Notes under the pieces: model-generated | The model's input: only the letters and a program-made list of their open reading frames with translations | The model's database searches: none | What the model was told of the DNA's origin: nothing | In this document: positions 63,362 through 64,000 of the stretch, one piece after another | Position numbering within the stretch: position 1 is the first letter of the stretch | How the letters are laid out: every line of letters starts with the position of its first letter | Translations under genes and position numbers: made by a program | NCBI RefSeq assembly: GCF_006175985.1 | Contig: NZ_SRSH01000025.1 | Location: 1-64,000 of the forward strand | DNA length: 64,000 nucleotides | Reading direction: 5' to 3' | Origin: Methylotetracoccus oryzae | Lineage (GTDB): Bacteria; Pseudomonadota; Gammaproteobacteria; Methylococcales; Methylococcaceae

Positions 63362-64000
63362 TCAGGCGATGACCGATTGCGCGTCCACCGCGCCCAGTTC
63401 CGGGAGGCGGTGGATACCATACAGGCTCAAGACGGCCATCGCCGCGACCGTCATCAGCAACGCCGGACTGAGCGGTGCAAACGCCGTCGAGATCACGATG
63501 GCGATCGCGACGAAGCTCGCCAGTCGGCGCTTCGACTCACGACTCAACGCTCGGTAAGCCCGCCACTCCCGGAGCAGCCCCCCGAAGACGCGGGAATCGA
63601 GCAGACGGCGATGCAGGCGGCGCGATGAACGGGCCAGGTAATAGCTGCTGGCCAGCAGGAAAGGTACCGTCGGAACACCGGGCAACAACAAACCCAGCAC
63701 GGCCAGGCCGAAGCTGCCAATGCCGAGCGCGAGGTACAGCCAACGGCGGGGCCCGCGCGCGATCAACTCACCCGACGCGGTCGGCGTGGGCCGCGCCTTC
63801 GCGTCTGCTGTCCCCCAAGCGACGGTCAACGCATCCAGCACCTGGGCACGGGTCAACCGATCACTATCGAAGTCAAGGTCCAGCCGTGACCGCCAACGCC
63901 GCGCCCTAATCGACGCTATCCCCGGGCATTGAGCAAGCGAGGCGCGCAAGACATCGGCCCACGGATACCCCTCGGGCGCTCCCACGATGCGCAAGCGGAA
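63362..64000 (-). CDS. DUF454 (YbaN-like) membrane protein, cut by the window edge
   Basis: At least 210 residues; the frame is open to the edge, so the N-terminus is missing. The C-terminal DUF454 part has ARGPRRWLYLALGIGSFGLAVLGLLLPGVPTVPFLLASSYYLARSS and RRLLDSRVFGGLLREWRAY, then two more helices. The N-terminal part (SLAQCPGIASIRARRWRSRLDLDFDSDRLTRAQVLDAL) looks like an HMA-type ferredoxin fold without its CxxC motif. Such HMA-DUF454 fusions occur near metal transporters. No function is established. Confidence 0.8.
   Translation of the reverse strand, partial: FRLRIVGAPEGYPWADVLRASLAQCPGIASIRARRWRSRLDLDFDSDRLTRAQVLDALTVAWGTADAKARPTPTASGELIARGPRRWLYLALGIGSFGLAVLGLLLPGVPTVPFLLASSYYLARSSRRLHRRLLDSRVFGGLLREWRAYRALSRESKRRLASFVAIAIVISTAFAPLSPALLMTVAAMAVLSLYGIHRLPELGAVDAQSVIA

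Overview
The window is GC-rich bacterial chromosome, most likely from a gammaproteobacterium. The best evidence is the arrangement 6S RNA - zapA / ygfB - pepP - ubiH, the UbiH type of ubiquinone hydroxylase, and an S-adenosylhomocysteine (SAH) riboswitch in front of ahcY. Genus cannot be set from sequence reading alone. No rRNA, tRNA, CRISPR array or intact transposase was found.

Left part (1-18000): the edge holds a decayed type I restriction-modification locus (hsdR/hsdM fragments next to an AlbA_2-type protein relic). Next come a PQQ-type sugar dehydrogenase, a signal-peptide methyltransferase, and a directon of APC permease, dCache-HAMP receptor without output domain, MinD/ParA ATPase and small winged-helix protein. 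An accessory stretch (7.7-10.5 kb) has two copies of a 48-bp palindromic repeat, a DUF4258-like/DUF2283 pair, an AT-rich secreted orphan and an RHH-ParE toxin-antitoxin pair. A divergent P-type ATPase lacking the TGE and CPC motifs follows, then a B12-dependent ribonucleotide reductase with a structured leader, and an XRE-ImmA module with two tiny genes, an operator-like palindrome and strong hairpins.

Middle (18000-36700): carboxylesterase, EamA half-transporter, NhaR-like regulator and PepSY protein; a DMSO-reductase-family molybdoenzyme; ygiD-pirin-doxX divergent from a LysR regulator; a secreted orphan; Sua5; and a formate dehydrogenase whose catalytic subunit is split into an FeS protein and a catalytic protein, followed by FdsD. 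A lipoprotein cytochrome c follows. Several intergenic stretches look eroded, and a short TGGGGTCAGGTT-like tag recurs in them.

Right part (36700-64000): this is mostly core genome. metK lies upstream of ahcY-metF, which carries a clear SAH riboswitch. Then come a large secreted protein with papain-fold-like motifs, YigZ, an MsbA-like ABC exporter, the PHP phosphatase Rnm, a Sel1/lytic transglycosylase, tonB-exbB-exbD, a glycosyltransferase, 6S RNA, zapA and ygfB-pepP-ubiH. The end is a TonB-dependent receptor, two small c-type cytochromes (one with a Met/Asp-rich linker), a Cyc2-like monoheme cytochrome-porin fusion, a Met/Gly-rich membrane protein and a DUF454 protein cut by the window edge. 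The last group looks like an outer-membrane electron-transfer or metal module.

Functionally, metK-ahcY-metF forms the SAM/SAH/folate methyl cycle. The split formate dehydrogenase and the cytochromes feed redox metabolism. TonB-ExbBD could energise the TonB receptor encoded about 6 kb away. The best candidates for undescribed biology are the dCache/MinD/winged-helix directon, the Cyc2-like module, the motif-deficient P-type ATPase and the leader of the B12-dependent reductase.
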